Source: Promethearchaeia archaeon | GTDB taxonomy: Archaea > Asgardarchaeota > Lokiarchaeia > Sigyniarchaeales > SOKP01 | Assembly (NCBI GenBank): GCA_029856105.1 | Contig: JAHQWH010000062.1 | Span: forward strand, 1-41,413 | Direction of reading: 5' to 3' | Length of the DNA: 41,413 bases | Shown: positions 25,904 through 34,423 of the stretch, piece by piece | How positions within the stretch are numbered: position 1 is the stretch's first letter | Layout: each line of letters opens with the position of its first letter | Translations under genes and position numbers: made by a program | The notes under the pieces: model-generated | The model's database searches: none | What the model was told of the DNA's origin: nothing | Seen by the model: only the letters and a program-made list of their open reading frames with translations

Positions 25904-26041
25904 ATTTAGATTTTATTAATATAATACCTAATAACATCTAAAATAAAAGATTATTTTTTAAATTTGATGAATATTTTAAAAAAACATACTTCTAAATAAT
26001 AATTGAATTAAAACAACAAATTGGTAGTTATCAAAAAAATT

Positions 26042-26800
26042 ATGAAAGTCGGTGGAATTATCGATATATCAACTAAAGACATCCCAAACAAATCTACAAT
26101 GGTGATTTTCACCGTAGGTTGTAATTTAAACTGTGGGTTTTGTCATAATAAGTATTTATTGCTTGAAAGCGTAGGAAAAGATATGGAAGTTTCAGAATTG
26201 CTGGAACAAATAAAGAGTAATATGTTGGTAAGTGGAGTTAGCATTACAGGTGGAGAACCTACGCTTCAAAAAGATTTACTAAAATTGTGCAAAGAAATAA
26301 AAAAAATTGGAAAATACATCAGTATAGATACCAACGGAACGAATCCCCAAATTATTTCTGAATTATTACCACATATCAACAGAATAGCTTTAGATCTGAA
26401 AGGACCGCTAAACAAGAAAAGATTAACGAAAATTACGGGAAATCTAATGGATCCTAATCTTATAATTGAGACTTTTAATCTCGTTAATAAACGCGAGGGT
26501 ATTGATTTTGAAGTAAGGACCACCTATGTCGAAAATTTAATGAAACCAAATGACATCGATAAAATAATTTCGTTTCTGAGAAAAAATGAGTTTAGAGGAA
26601 ACTTTGTGTTGCAACAATATCAATATTCTGAAGGGGTTGGTGATGAATATAAAGAAAAGTTTCAAAAACCAGAGCATATTATATTACTCAACATTTTAAA
26701 GCCTTATAGAAATTTGGATTTACCTTTTCAAATTTATTTAAGAGACGATGTTATGGGTTATTGTATTATAGATAAATTATACGACTATCTTGATGAATAA
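26042..26800 (+). CDS. Radical SAM activating enzyme, NrdG/PflA-like
   Basis: The [4Fe-4S] motif CNLNCGFC (C-x3-C-x2-C) is followed by 'SGVSITGGEPTLQ' (GGE motif), 'KYISIDTNGT' and 'RIALDLKGPL', the order of anaerobic ribonucleotide reductase and pyruvate-formate-lyase activases. I take the ATG at 26042 ('MKVGGIIDISTKDIP', as in NrdG relatives); a TTG seven codons upstream (26021) is possible. It is 252 residues, long for NrdG. No glycyl-radical enzyme gene is near. Instead its TAA shares a base with the ATG of the Fe-S oxidoreductase (TAATG), so the pair is translationally coupled and probably works together. Confidence 0.85.
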   Translation: MKVGGIIDISTKDIPNKSTMVIFTVGCNLNCGFCHNKYLLLESVGKDMEVSELLEQIKSNMLVSGVSITGGEPTLQKDLLKLCKEIKKIGKYISIDTNGTNPQIISELLPHINRIALDLKGPLNKKRLTKITGNLMDPNLIIETFNLVNKREGIDFEVRTTYVENLMKPNDIDKIISFLRKNEFRGNFVLQQYQYSEGVGDEYKEKFQKPEHIILLNILKPYRNLDLPFQIYLRDDVMGYCIIDKLYDYLDE

Positions 26801-27933
26801 TGGACGAAGAAAAGATAATAGCAGAGGTACAATCTTGTATTGATTGTATGATATGTTTGGATGTGTGCGATACTTTCGTAGTTACTCAGAACGAAGTTCT
26901 ATCTCCAAATGGGAGGTTAAAGATCGTTGATAAAATATTTAACAATCAGAACATTACTCAAGAGGAGATTAAGAGCATCTACACTTGCACGCTATGTGGA
27001 TTGTGCGATCTTACTTGCCAACAAAGCATTCACATTGCTGACGCAATCCACGCTTCTAAAATAAAACTAGTAGAAATGGGTTTAGGTCCTCTTGAAAATC
27101 ATAACAAAATAATAAAAAATATAGAAGAACAAGATAATTCCGTTAATGGTAAGCGAGAAGAAAGACTAAACTGGATGCCAGAAAAGTATAAAGAGTCTGA
27201 AACTTTTGAAACAGGAAGTTCGGATACACTGTTATTCTTAGGTTGCATGTCATCGTTTCGAGTAAAGGAAAGCGCAAGTGCTTCTTACGAGCTTTTAAAA
27301 GAAGGTAATTTCGATTTTAAGATATTTGAAAAGGAGCCTTGTTGTGGAGAATACGTTTATTCCGCGGGTAAATTAGACTTTGCTAAGAAAATCTTTAATG
27401 AAAATTTTGAGCTCTTCAAACAACACGGAATTAAAAACATTATTACTACATGTGGTGGATGTTTTTACGCGTTTAATAACTTATATCCAAAATACATTCA
27501 AGATTACGATATTCCAGTTAAGCACGTCATTCAAGTTATTCACGAATTAAAAAAAAATGGCAAATTGAAATTTCGGCAATCTAACGATACAGTTACTTAC
27601 CATGATTCTTGTAGGACAGGAAGAAAAATTAAAAACATTGATGTTTACGACGAACCCCGAGAACTCTTAAATCTATGTGCTACAGTTAACGAGCTCAAGG
27701 CAAATAGAGAATTAACTGCGTGTTGTGGGGCTGGTTCTGGAATTAGAGGGGTTGATAGTAGTTTATCTATTAAAATTGGTAAGAAAATTTTTGACGAATT
27801 AGAAACTCAAGATATAATTACATCGTGTCCCTTATGCGTGTTCAATTATAGATACGTAAATTATAAAACGCAATCTCAAATTAAAACTAAATATATAACA
27901 GATTATCTCTTGAATGCTCTTGAAGAGTCGTAA
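26800..27933 (+). CDS. (Fe-S)-binding oxidoreductase with two CCG domains (HdrB/GlpC/GlcF-like)
   Basis: 377 residues. Two ferredoxin-type [4Fe-4S] clusters are indicated by Cys13-16-19-23 ('CIDCMICLDVC') and Cys63-66-69-73 ('CTLCGLCDLTC'). Two CCG domains follow: 'LGCMSSF', 'EPCCGEY' and 'TTCGGCFYAF', then 'YHDSCRTGR', 'TACCGAGSG' and 'TSCPLCVFNY'. CCG domains in HdrB bind non-cubane clusters and move electrons to disulfides, quinones or flavins. No HdrA or HdrC or dehydrogenase partner is present; its only close neighbour is the radical SAM gene. The last 44 codons are repeated in a chimeric ORF at 30586-30762. Confidence 0.9.
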   Translation: MDEEKIIAEVQSCIDCMICLDVCDTFVVTQNEVLSPNGRLKIVDKIFNNQNITQEEIKSIYTCTLCGLCDLTCQQSIHIADAIHASKIKLVEMGLGPLENHNKIIKNIEEQDNSVNGKREERLNWMPEKYKESETFETGSSDTLLFLGCMSSFRVKESASASYELLKEGNFDFKIFEKEPCCGEYVYSAGKLDFAKKIFNENFELFKQHGIKNIITTCGGCFYAFNNLYPKYIQDYDIPVKHVIQVIHELKKNGKLKFRQSNDTVTYHDSCRTGRKIKNIDVYDEPRELLNLCATVNELKANRELTACCGAGSGIRGVDSSLSIKIGKKIFDELETQDIITSCPLCVFNYRYVNYKTQSQIKTKYITDYLLNALEES

Positions 27934-28063
27934 ATTTTAAAAAAAAAAAGAAAATCCTAATCGTAAAAGTCTATAAAATAAATATTTATACTCACTAAAT
28001 CGAATTTGCTTATTCAAGACTTAGAAAAAAAAAAGCATAAATAGAATAACAATCTAAATATAA

Positions 28064-28096
28064 TTTAGTCAATTGTCAATTAAAACTAAATTGAGG
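28064..28096. promoter_or_regulatory. Inverted repeat and ribosome-binding site before the Nudix gene
   Basis: TTTAGT (28064-28069) and ACTAAA (28085-28090) form a 6-bp inverted repeat around a tandem GTCAATT/GTCAATT direct repeat (about 28068-28081), just downstream of a TATA-like CTAAATATAA (28054-28063). TTGAGGG at 28091-28096 is a good Shine-Dalgarno sequence 10 bp before the ATG at 28107. A regulator could sit between TATA box and start; this is speculative. Confidence 0.3.
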
Positions 28097-28106
28097 GTAA
28101 TTGATA

Positions 28107-29834
28107 ATGGAAGAAAATATACGATTTATTTACAAAAAAGAATTTTGGTACATTAGTGCTTTTATTAATACAAACGAATTCATTGGAGAAACCAAAGCTG
28201 AGGAAATAGAGGCTTTACTATTAGAAAAACTGAAAAACCTTAATGAAAAAGACTTAAAAAAGTCTTTCGATTTTTTAGAGAAATATCCTCATGCTGAAGA
28301 AAAGAAGAATATTTTAGTAGATATGGCTAATTCTGTTGAAATTGAATGTGATTGGGAGCCATTTTTTCAAAATTTTCCTTATATTGATGAAAATAATCCT
28401 TTTACTGAGGATAATAAAGATTTAGGATATAACACACTGGGTTATTTTAAATTTGAGGTTGAATATTATAAAAACGAACCTTATAAAAAGGAAAAAATTA
28501 CTCCTGACTTAATTCAACAAATTCCCTTTGTTGTACTTGATATCCTCAAGGAATTTGGAAAAAAGCAAGGGAATCAGTTTTTACTTCTTGACATCCAAAG
28601 CCCAATTTATATATTCGTTATTTCAAACAAAACCACTCCGTTTGAAGTTCAATGGAGTGAAGCAAATATTGATAAATACAAAAAAATTCTCGGATATTGG
28701 ACTCAAATTTATGCGGGTCAATGGGGTGATTATACTGATGACCTTTTTGAAAGAAGAGTCAAAAATAATTTATCTAATCGCTTATCAGAACTCCATTATA
28801 TTAAACGTAATTCTGGATTTGCATTCATGGTAGAACAGAATTTTGAAACGGAATTTCCATATATTGAAAAATATCTCTTAAATCCTACTCCTAAGATGAG
28901 GGCCGTTCTTTTTGCGTTGATGTCAATTAATAACTCTCTTAATGTTTTGTTTATGAAACGATATTCTGATGTTTTTATGAGCTTGGAAAAGATTGAGGAG
29001 AAAACAAGAAATCTAAGGTTTTTAAGAGGGATGATTCAGACTAAGATGAGCCTTATCTATAATGAATTAGATTGGAACCCACGTCAGCATTATACAAGAG
29101 TATTGAAGCATTTGATAAATAAATTCCGCTTGGAAGTCATCATTGAAAGAACTAATGAAAAATTTATAATGCTCTATGACTCGATGCAAGAATTATACCT
29201 TAAAAGAAATGAAGAGAATCAAAATAGGACTAAAAAAGCTCTGTATTTCTTAAATATCCTTCTAGGCGCTGGATTTATCGTTGAGTTTGTAACCGCAATA
29301 AGAATTTCATTTGGGGTTGAAGAAACAGAAGCACTTTCTCCTATGATTCATTCAGTAATTTCTATAATATTTGGAACTTTCTTGTTGATTACAATTGGAT
29401 ATCTCATCTATAATAGATTTACATCTAAAGCTTCAGAATATGGTCACACTGTTGATGCTGTTATTCAAGACACTAGCAATAATTTGATCTTGATTAAGAG
29501 AAAATACGCTCCTTTTAAAGGAAAATATGCTCTACCCGGAGGCTTTATAAGGTATAATGAGGATCCTAAGCAGGCACTAATAAGAGAAGTAAGGGAAGAG
29601 ACTAACCTTGCGGTCGAAATTATCAGAAATATTGGAACCTACGATCAAAAGGGCCGTGATCCAAGAGGTAAAATAGTATCAACTGCGTTTAAATGTAATT
29701 TAGTACGAGACCTTTCGAAAATGATGGGAGGTGATGATGCAGCTGTTGCTGAAGCAATACCAGTCGAAAAAGTTAAATCTATGGACTTAGCATTTGATCA
29801 TAAGCAAATCCTCAAAGATGCTGGAGTTTTTTAA
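28107..29834 (+). CDS. Membrane-attached protein with C-terminal Nudix hydrolase domain
   Basis: 575 residues from the ATG at 28107 (Shine-Dalgarno GAGGG 10 bp upstream; a TTG at 28101 is too close). Residues 1-280 form an uncharacterised soluble region ('FLLLDIQSPIYIFVISNKTT', 'GYWTQIYAGQWGDY'). Residues 280-380 are a long helical, coiled-coil-prone part ('MSLEKIEEKTRNLRFLRGMI'). Two transmembrane helices follow ('ALYFLNILLGAGFIVEFV' and 'SVISIIFGTFLLITIGYLIY'). The last 125 residues are a complete Nudix domain whose box runs GGFIRYNEDPKQALIREVRE and continues ETNLAV. The Nudix part most resembles archaeal ADP-ribose/NAD-type pyrophosphatases ('LPGGFI'). The helical-plus-two-TM part recalls the CorA/RMND1-like layout but lacks GMN. 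I have not seen this fusion described. Confidence 0.75.
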   Translation: MEENIRFIYKKEFWYISAFINTNEFIGETKAEEIEALLLEKLKNLNEKDLKKSFDFLEKYPHAEEKKNILVDMANSVEIECDWEPFFQNFPYIDENNPFTEDNKDLGYNTLGYFKFEVEYYKNEPYKKEKITPDLIQQIPFVVLDILKEFGKKQGNQFLLLDIQSPIYIFVISNKTTPFEVQWSEANIDKYKKILGYWTQIYAGQWGDYTDDLFERRVKNNLSNRLSELHYIKRNSGFAFMVEQNFETEFPYIEKYLLNPTPKMRAVLFALMSINNSLNVLFMKRYSDVFMSLEKIEEKTRNLRFLRGMIQTKMSLIYNELDWNPRQHYTRVLKHLINKFRLEVIIERTNEKFIMLYDSMQELYLKRNEENQNRTKKALYFLNILLGAGFIVEFVTAIRISFGVEETEALSPMIHSVISIIFGTFLLITIGYLIYNRFTSKASEYGHTVDAVIQDTSNNLILIKRKYAPFKGKYALPGGFIRYNEDPKQALIREVREETNLAVEIIRNIGTYDQKGRDPRGKIVSTAFKCNLVRDLSKMMGGDDAAVAEAIPVEKVKSMDLAFDHKQILKDAGVF

Positions 29835-29848
29835 AATACTAATTCTCA

Positions 29849-29861
29849 TTTTTTTTTTTTT
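29849..29861 (+). terminator. Oligo-T terminator after the Nudix gene
   Basis: An uninterrupted run of 13 T residues begins 15 bp after the Nudix stop codon. Archaeal transcription commonly ends in such tracts without a hairpin, and no hairpin is visible here. Confidence 0.6.
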
Positions 29862-29915
29862 ATTTCTTAAATTTTATTAAGATTATATAAAAAGAGAAAA
29901 AAAATAATTGCTTAG

Positions 29916-30332
29916 TTATTTATTAATTCTTTTAATATCGGTCTTCTTCTCAGAAACTTCCCTTTCCAAATCTTCTTTAAATTTTAAAGCATAGTCATAC
30001 AATTCTTTACATAAATTATCAAATTGCATTGGATTATATTCATGTACAAGTCCCCTATTTATATTTAATCCTTCTAAGTCTTCCCATTTTAAATTAATGC
30101 CTAGAACTGGCGTAATTTGTATAATATGTTTTCGAGCAAGCCTTATTTCATTCATATAATCAGTAGAATTTAATGATTTATCAGTTGGAAAGAATATTAA
30201 GAGTTGACAACGAGGAACTGTTTTCTGCATCCAATCATCTATATTACCTACAAGATTTTCTTCACAGTAATATACAAGAGAAATCTCCTTCTGTGATTCA
30301 AGAAACTTTGCAATCTTGGCTATTTGATAACC
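29916..30332 (-). pseudogene. C-terminal two thirds of a TIR-like domain
   Basis: The frame from an in-frame TGA (30333-30335) down to 29916 reads 'YQIAKIAKFLESQKEIS', 'LVYYCEENLVGNIDDWMQ', 'VPRCQLLIFFPTDKSLNS', 'MNEIRLARKHIIQITPVLG', which follows the TIR-like proteins common in Asgard genomes (box 2 region, the 'CDLLLIF' strand, the 'A...K..IPV' helix). The expected first strand 'VFISY' and the catalytic region before it are missing: two stops occur in the preceding 15 codons. The only ATG in frame is at 30230 (104 codons), which would cut the domain further. It is best read as a decaying gene. Confidence 0.65.
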
Positions 30333-30387
30333 TCAAAAAATTTGATTTTAAATGAATTAGTTATACTGCAAAATTGATTTATTTGGC

Positions 30388-30583
30388 TTAGAAAGCAACT
30401 GGAGTTTGATCAAGTGGCTTTTTATCCAATATCTTTTTTTTTTTTTTTTTTTCCTTTAATATTAAGAGGATGTTTTTAATGAAAACTGTTATAAAACCCT
30501 TTCCAAGCAATTGAGTACCTTTAATTATAAATTCTTCTTCATTGATTTGTCCATTCTTATTCTGAAGCTTTAGATGTAAACTT
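30388..30583 (-). pseudogene. SHOCT-like C-terminal gene remnant
   Basis: This open stretch encodes 'SLHLKLQNKNGQINEEEF', then 'IIKGTQLLGKGFITVFIKN', a Lys-rich run from a 19-T tract (30434-30452) and 'ILDKKPLDQTPVAF' before a TAA. The first part has the SHOCT pattern (L..L...G.I.EEEF...K..LL). There is no start codon; its upstream end meets the chimeric ORF at 30586, as if the rest was replaced there. The homopolymer could also hide a frame change, so this is tentative. Confidence 0.45.
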
Positions 30584-30585
30584 CT

Positions 30586-30762
30586 ATGGATGATGATGAT
30601 AATAGAGAAGATGATCTTGAAGACGAGTTAGAAACTCAAGATATAATTTCATCGTGTCCCTTATGCGTGTTCAATTATAGATACGTGAATTACAAAACTC
30701 AATCTGAATATAAATCTAAATACATAACCGATTATCTTTTAAAAGCGTTAAAAAAAGAATGA
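30586..30762 (+). CDS. Chimeric 58-codon ORF: acidic-protein start fused to Fe-S oxidoreductase end
   Basis: An ATG at 30586 opens a frame of 58 codons ending with TGA at 30762. Codons 1-16 (MDDDDNREDDLEDELE) are identical at the DNA level to the start of the small gene at 32235. Codons 14-58 ('ELETQDIISSCPLCVFNYRY' onward) match the last codons of the Fe-S oxidoreductase gene (27793-27933), with about 20 changes in 130 bases. The junction is the stretch GACGAGTTAGAAA / GACGAATTAGAAA common to both parents, so it joins in frame. The product would keep one CxxC pair but no complete CCG domain; it is probably non-functional as an oxidoreductase. Listed as a CDS because the frame is intact. Confidence 0.6.
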   Translation: MDDDDNREDDLEDELETQDIISSCPLCVFNYRYVNYKTQSEYKSKYITDYLLKALKKE

Positions 30763-30813
30763 AAAAATTCGATTTCAAGCACGATTTTAGATGCAATAGG
30801 AAGCAACGATAGG

Positions 30814-32088
30814 TTAGAATCTTAAAATCCTCTGAAACAGGTGCATTATCCATGTCGTTAAGAATTTTGGGTATGAGACATATTTAAAGTAGGGGATATT
30901 AGGTAATGTGGTACGTGTTGAAATCTTAAACATTGCTTTGACATAATCCGGTGGACACCCTTTAAAGAATACTCCATACTTCTTATATTGTTCTGCACAG
31001 TCTCCATATACTATTGTTTTTCGTTTCTCCAACTTTTCCAGTTCTTTTTCAGGAATATCGAGATCCTTTCCAACGATAATTGTCATTCCACTCAGAATTT
31101 CCCATCCTAAATTTTTTCCATAAGCATCTAAATAAGATCTCAGGAATGCAGGGCAACCAGAGATGCAAACTTCTTTCCCTTGATAAATAGTTAGAGACGG
31201 ATGCACTTTAAGACTCCTATCTTGATCGACAAAATTACATTTTTTAACCTCTAAATAATCTCTGTTAACTATCTCAATATCATTAATGTTTAAAGGGCCT
31301 ATTCCTCTTTCAGCTAAATTTTTCAAATGCTGAACCTCTTTAGGATCCTTTCCAATTAAATAACAACATGTAACATCAACCGCCAAGCAATTATCACCAG
31401 CAATCATCATTTGGGTTTTAATTGGCTTCACTTCAGCGGGCCCATTTCCCTCACCCGATATAATAGTATCAGTGATGATTAAATCTGGCTGGCGAATAAG
31501 CGCGATGTCAGAAAGATGATCATGTAATCGGTCGTCATGATATTTTAATCGTTCTTTTTTTGAAATTAAGCCAAAATTATTCTTTACACTTAAAGTAACA
31601 TCTGTATAGAGGTTTCCCTTCAATTTAGGGACAGAAATGAAATAATCAATTGATCCATCTACCAATAATTTTGGGTACTTGATTACATGGTTGCTAATAA
31701 ATGGCTCTTTTACAAAGATGTTTTTTCTTTTCTTTTCATCCAAATAACAAAATTTGACATTTCTAATTCCTTTTACTACTTTCTTAATTCCTACTCTATT
31801 AAAAGCATATCTTGCCGTTCCCATAGTACGATTTTCAGCAATTAAAATTTTTCGGGCACCACGATCTGACAATGCTTTTGCAATACCTGCAACCAAGTTT
31901 ACATGTGTGTTAATCGCAATCGCTTTTTGGGAATCACCAATAGGGAAGACAAATGAAGGCTTAATTAAAACAGATTTTTCTTCAAAAAGATATCCTTTTT
32001 TATCAAAGTATTCTCCGAGTTTTTTCGAAATCTCCAGAGAATTATAATCTTCTTGTGGAATAACTGTTACTTGATATTTAGAAATCAT
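30814..32088 (-). CDS. DUF362-family protein
   Basis: 424 residues with the DUF362 pattern: 'KSVLIKPSFVFP' near residue 40, 'GARKILIAENRTMGTARYAF', 'DYFISVPKLKGNLYTDVTLS' and 'KNNFGLISKKERLKYH' (the KN.FG signature), then 'DLIITDTIISGEGNGPAEV', 'AGDNCLAVDVTCCYLIG' and a Cys-containing C-terminal third ('GCPAFL', 'YGDCAEQYKKYGVFFKGCPP'). Members are thought to be iron-sulfur or metal-linked oxidoreductases, with no settled reaction. The normal ferredoxin insert is absent. It is encoded alone, convergent with the chimeric ORF. Confidence 0.85.
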   Translation of the reverse strand: MISKYQVTVIPQEDYNSLEISKKLGEYFDKKGYLFEEKSVLIKPSFVFPIGDSQKAIAINTHVNLVAGIAKALSDRGARKILIAENRTMGTARYAFNRVGIKKVVKGIRNVKFCYLDEKKRKNIFVKEPFISNHVIKYPKLLVDGSIDYFISVPKLKGNLYTDVTLSVKNNFGLISKKERLKYHDDRLHDHLSDIALIRQPDLIITDTIISGEGNGPAEVKPIKTQMMIAGDNCLAVDVTCCYLIGKDPKEVQHLKNLAERGIGPLNINDIEIVNRDYLEVKKCNFVDQDRSLKVHPSLTIYQGKEVCISGCPAFLRSYLDAYGKNLGWEILSGMTIIVGKDLDIPEKELEKLEKRKTIVYGDCAEQYKKYGVFFKGCPPDYVKAMFKISTRTTLPNIPYFKYVSYPKFLTTWIMHLFQRILRF

Positions 32089-32234
32089 AACTCTATGACC
32101 TTATGATACTATATTATTGGATTATAATAATCTAAAAGATCATAATTGTTCTTAAAAACTTTTAGTTCTAACAATATTTATTGAAAAGTAAAAATTTAAG
32201 CATGTTTAACAATTATTAAGTATGGTGAACTTTT

Positions 32235-32378
32235 ATGGATGATGATGATAATAGAGAAGATGATCTTGAAGACGAGTTAGAAAAACAATGGGAAATGCAA
32301 GATCAAATTCACAAAGTTTGCAAAATGAAAGGAGACACAGAAGAAAAACAAAAAAAATGGAAAGAAAAATATAGTTAG
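32235..32378 (+). CDS. Small acidic protein
   Basis: An ATG at 32235 opens a 47-codon frame: a very acidic start (MDDDDNREDDLEDELE), then 'KQWEMQDQIHKVCKMKGD' and a basic, Lys-rich end ('EEKQKKWKEKYS'). The stop lies 3 bp from the convergent permease stop. Its first 16 codons plus about 10 bp of leader are repeated at 30576-30633, which argues that this is a real transcribed or duplicated element. The function is unknown. It lies about 145 bp from the DUF362 start on the opposite strand. Confidence 0.45.
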   Translation: MDDDDNREDDLEDELEKQWEMQDQIHKVCKMKGDTEEKQKKWKEKYS

Positions 32379-32381
32379 TTT

Positions 32382-33737
32382 TTAATTATCAGTATCGATT
32401 TTTTGAATGAATCGACTTGTCCTTGTTTCGATTTTTGATTTCATCGCGTAAAAAACTACTACTCCACATAAAACGATGATCAATTGTATAACAACGATTA
32501 ATAGGTTAAACGTAAAGAGTAATCCGAAACAGACGATACAACCTAAGAGCGCAATTATTGGCACCCATCCAAGATTAGGTTTTAGTTTAAAAGGTCTTTC
32601 AAGGTCAGGCTTTTTCCTTCTTAAAGCTATTAAGCTGAGGTTCACTAAGAAAAAAGTAATGAGCACGCCAAAAACAGTAGCATTCGCAACTATAGAGATG
32701 TCTCCAAGAAATAGCGGAATCATCGTTAAAATCATTGTTATTAAAACGGCTAAAGCAGGTGTTCTAAATTTTGGTGATACTTTGCTTAAGCCTTCTGGCA
32801 ACGCTTTATCCCTAGCCATACCGTACATCATTCTCGAGGTGACGATCATCATTATTAATACAGTATTTGCTGTAGCGAATAGTGCTATAAAAGACATTAT
32901 TATACCTCCAATAGGACCTAAAACAGCAGAAGTTACGCTATTTAAAGGGGCTGGAGACGATGCAATTTCGCTATAGGGCAATATGCTAACTACTGAGATG
33001 GCTGTTAAACAATACAAAACAGTTGTAATAATAATCGAATAAATTATAGCTTTAGGAAGGTTTTTAGCGGGGCTTTTGACTTCTTCAGCGATGTTTGCGA
33101 TATCTTCAAACCCAATATACGCAAAAAATATTAGAGCAACCGCCGAAAAAATACCAGTAAACGAACCTCCTATAGGGAGCTCAAAATAGTTGACTGATCC
33201 TAAATGTGGGATACCAATTATAATGATTAAAATGAGCCCAGATGCTTCAATAAATGTAAAAAGGATATTAGTCCATGTGGAAGCTTTGATACCGATGAAG
33301 TTTACAAGGCTTAGAATTACTATGAGCAAAGCAGCAAATATTACTATAAGTATAATCGACGGAACTCCGATTAAAGCAGCCAAATAATTGGCAAAACCTA
33401 ACGCGACGGTTGCGGCTGAAAGGATACCTGAAAAGATAATTATCCACCCTAATAAAAACGATAAAATTCGAATTTTAAAAGCCTCTTCAGTGTAAACAAA
33501 TTCAGCAGCGCTTTTAGGATACATAGCAGAAAGCTCAGCGTATGACAAACCGGTTAAAGCACCAGTAATCGAAGCTAATACGAAAGCCAACCAAGAGAGG
33601 TTTCCCGTAATTCCTACGACCTCGCCTATTAAGGCATATATACCAGCACCTAAGACATTTCCAATTCCGTAGACTGTTACGCCGAATAATGACACTCTTC
33701 TTTTTAATTTTGGCGCTTTTTTAACTTCTTCCAACAT
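32382..33737 (-). CDS. APC-family amino acid permease
   Basis: 451 residues and twelve predicted transmembrane helices. The first carries the unwound-helix motif 'GNVLGAGIYALIGE' (residues 26-39), TM2-3 'LTGLSYAELSAMYPKSAAEF' (conserved APC signature) and TM6 'IFFAYIGFEDIANIAEEVK', a typical APC TM6/loop. A short soluble C-terminus follows. It would co-transport amino acids or polyamines with protons across the membrane; the substrate is not deducible. The ATG start at 33737 is single and clear. It is divergent from the LRR gene at 33831. Confidence 0.9.
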   Translation of the reverse strand: MLEEVKKAPKLKRRVSLFGVTVYGIGNVLGAGIYALIGEVVGITGNLSWLAFVLASITGALTGLSYAELSAMYPKSAAEFVYTEEAFKIRILSFLLGWIIIFSGILSAATVALGFANYLAALIGVPSIILIVIFAALLIVILSLVNFIGIKASTWTNILFTFIEASGLILIIIIGIPHLGSVNYFELPIGGSFTGIFSAVALIFFAYIGFEDIANIAEEVKSPAKNLPKAIIYSIIITTVLYCLTAISVVSILPYSEIASSPAPLNSVTSAVLGPIGGIIMSFIALFATANTVLIMMIVTSRMMYGMARDKALPEGLSKVSPKFRTPALAVLITMILTMIPLFLGDISIVANATVFGVLITFFLVNLSLIALRRKKPDLERPFKLKPNLGWVPIIALLGCIVCFGLLFTFNLLIVVIQLIIVLCGVVVFYAMKSKIETRTSRFIQKIDTDN

Positions 33738-33830
33738 AATTCACCTTTCTAAATATAAATTATTTTATACTTAGTTTTATAAAAAGTTATATAGTGAGCT
33801 ATAGTAAAGTGAATTAAAATTTAAGATAAA

Positions 33831-34403
33831 ATGCAATTTATAACCTACCAAGGACAGAAATTCGACGTTTCTGATAACGCTTTAATTTTGGGTAATCAGG
33901 GAATTGAAGAAATATCAAAAATAATTGGGCTTAAAGAGCTTTCAAATTTAAAGGCATTATATCTCTTTAATAACAAGATTTCTGAAATTAGAGATTTAGA
34001 TAATCTACTAAATTTAGAAAAATTGAACCTCTATGGAAACGAGATAAAACAGATTAAGAATTTATATCCTTTAATTAAATTAGATACGCTATTTCTTTCT
34101 GAAAACAAAATTGAAGAAATAAAGGGACTTTCCGAGTTAAAAAATCTGCACAATTTATCATTAGAAGATAATCAAATATCAGAAATAAAAGGTTTAGAAC
34201 GTCTAATTGAATTAAGAAAATTAAACCTTTATGGAAATAACATTTCTGAAGTTAAGGGACTAGAGAACCTCATAAATTTAATCGAATTAAGAATCGGGAA
34301 TAACCCTATACCTCACGAAATCTTAGAGAATTGCGGAGGTCTTAACAGTAATGGCTATGCTAATAATCCAAAATTATTTGTTAAATTCTGTATTAAGAAT
34401 TAA
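33831..34403 (+). CDS. Leucine-rich-repeat protein (SDS22-like)
   Basis: 190 residues consisting almost wholly of six 22-residue LRRs with consensus 'L..L..L.L..N.I.EI.GL', for example 'LSNLKALYLFNNKISEIRDL' and 'LINLIELRIGNNPIPHEI', capped by a Cys-containing end ('ENCGGLNSNGYANN'). It belongs to the SDS22-type class frequent in Asgard and eukaryotic genomes and is a protein-protein interaction scaffold. No kinase, GTPase or TIR domain is fused to it. Soluble. Confidence 0.85.
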   Translation: MQFITYQGQKFDVSDNALILGNQGIEEISKIIGLKELSNLKALYLFNNKISEIRDLDNLLNLEKLNLYGNEIKQIKNLYPLIKLDTLFLSENKIEEIKGLSELKNLHNLSLEDNQISEIKGLERLIELRKLNLYGNNISEVKGLENLINLIELRIGNNPIPHEILENCGGLNSNGYANNPKLFVKFCIKN

Positions 34404-34423
34404 AATAAAAATATTTAAAAATT

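Noticed and set aside
30434..30452. 19-T tract as a transcription terminator
   Set aside because: It lies in decayed DNA with no intact plus-strand gene just upstream; kept only as a homopolymer that could shift the remnant frame.
32476..32976. 166-codon plus-strand ORF opposite the permease gene
   Set aside because: Exact shadow of a gene with clear APC motifs; its translation has no domain features.
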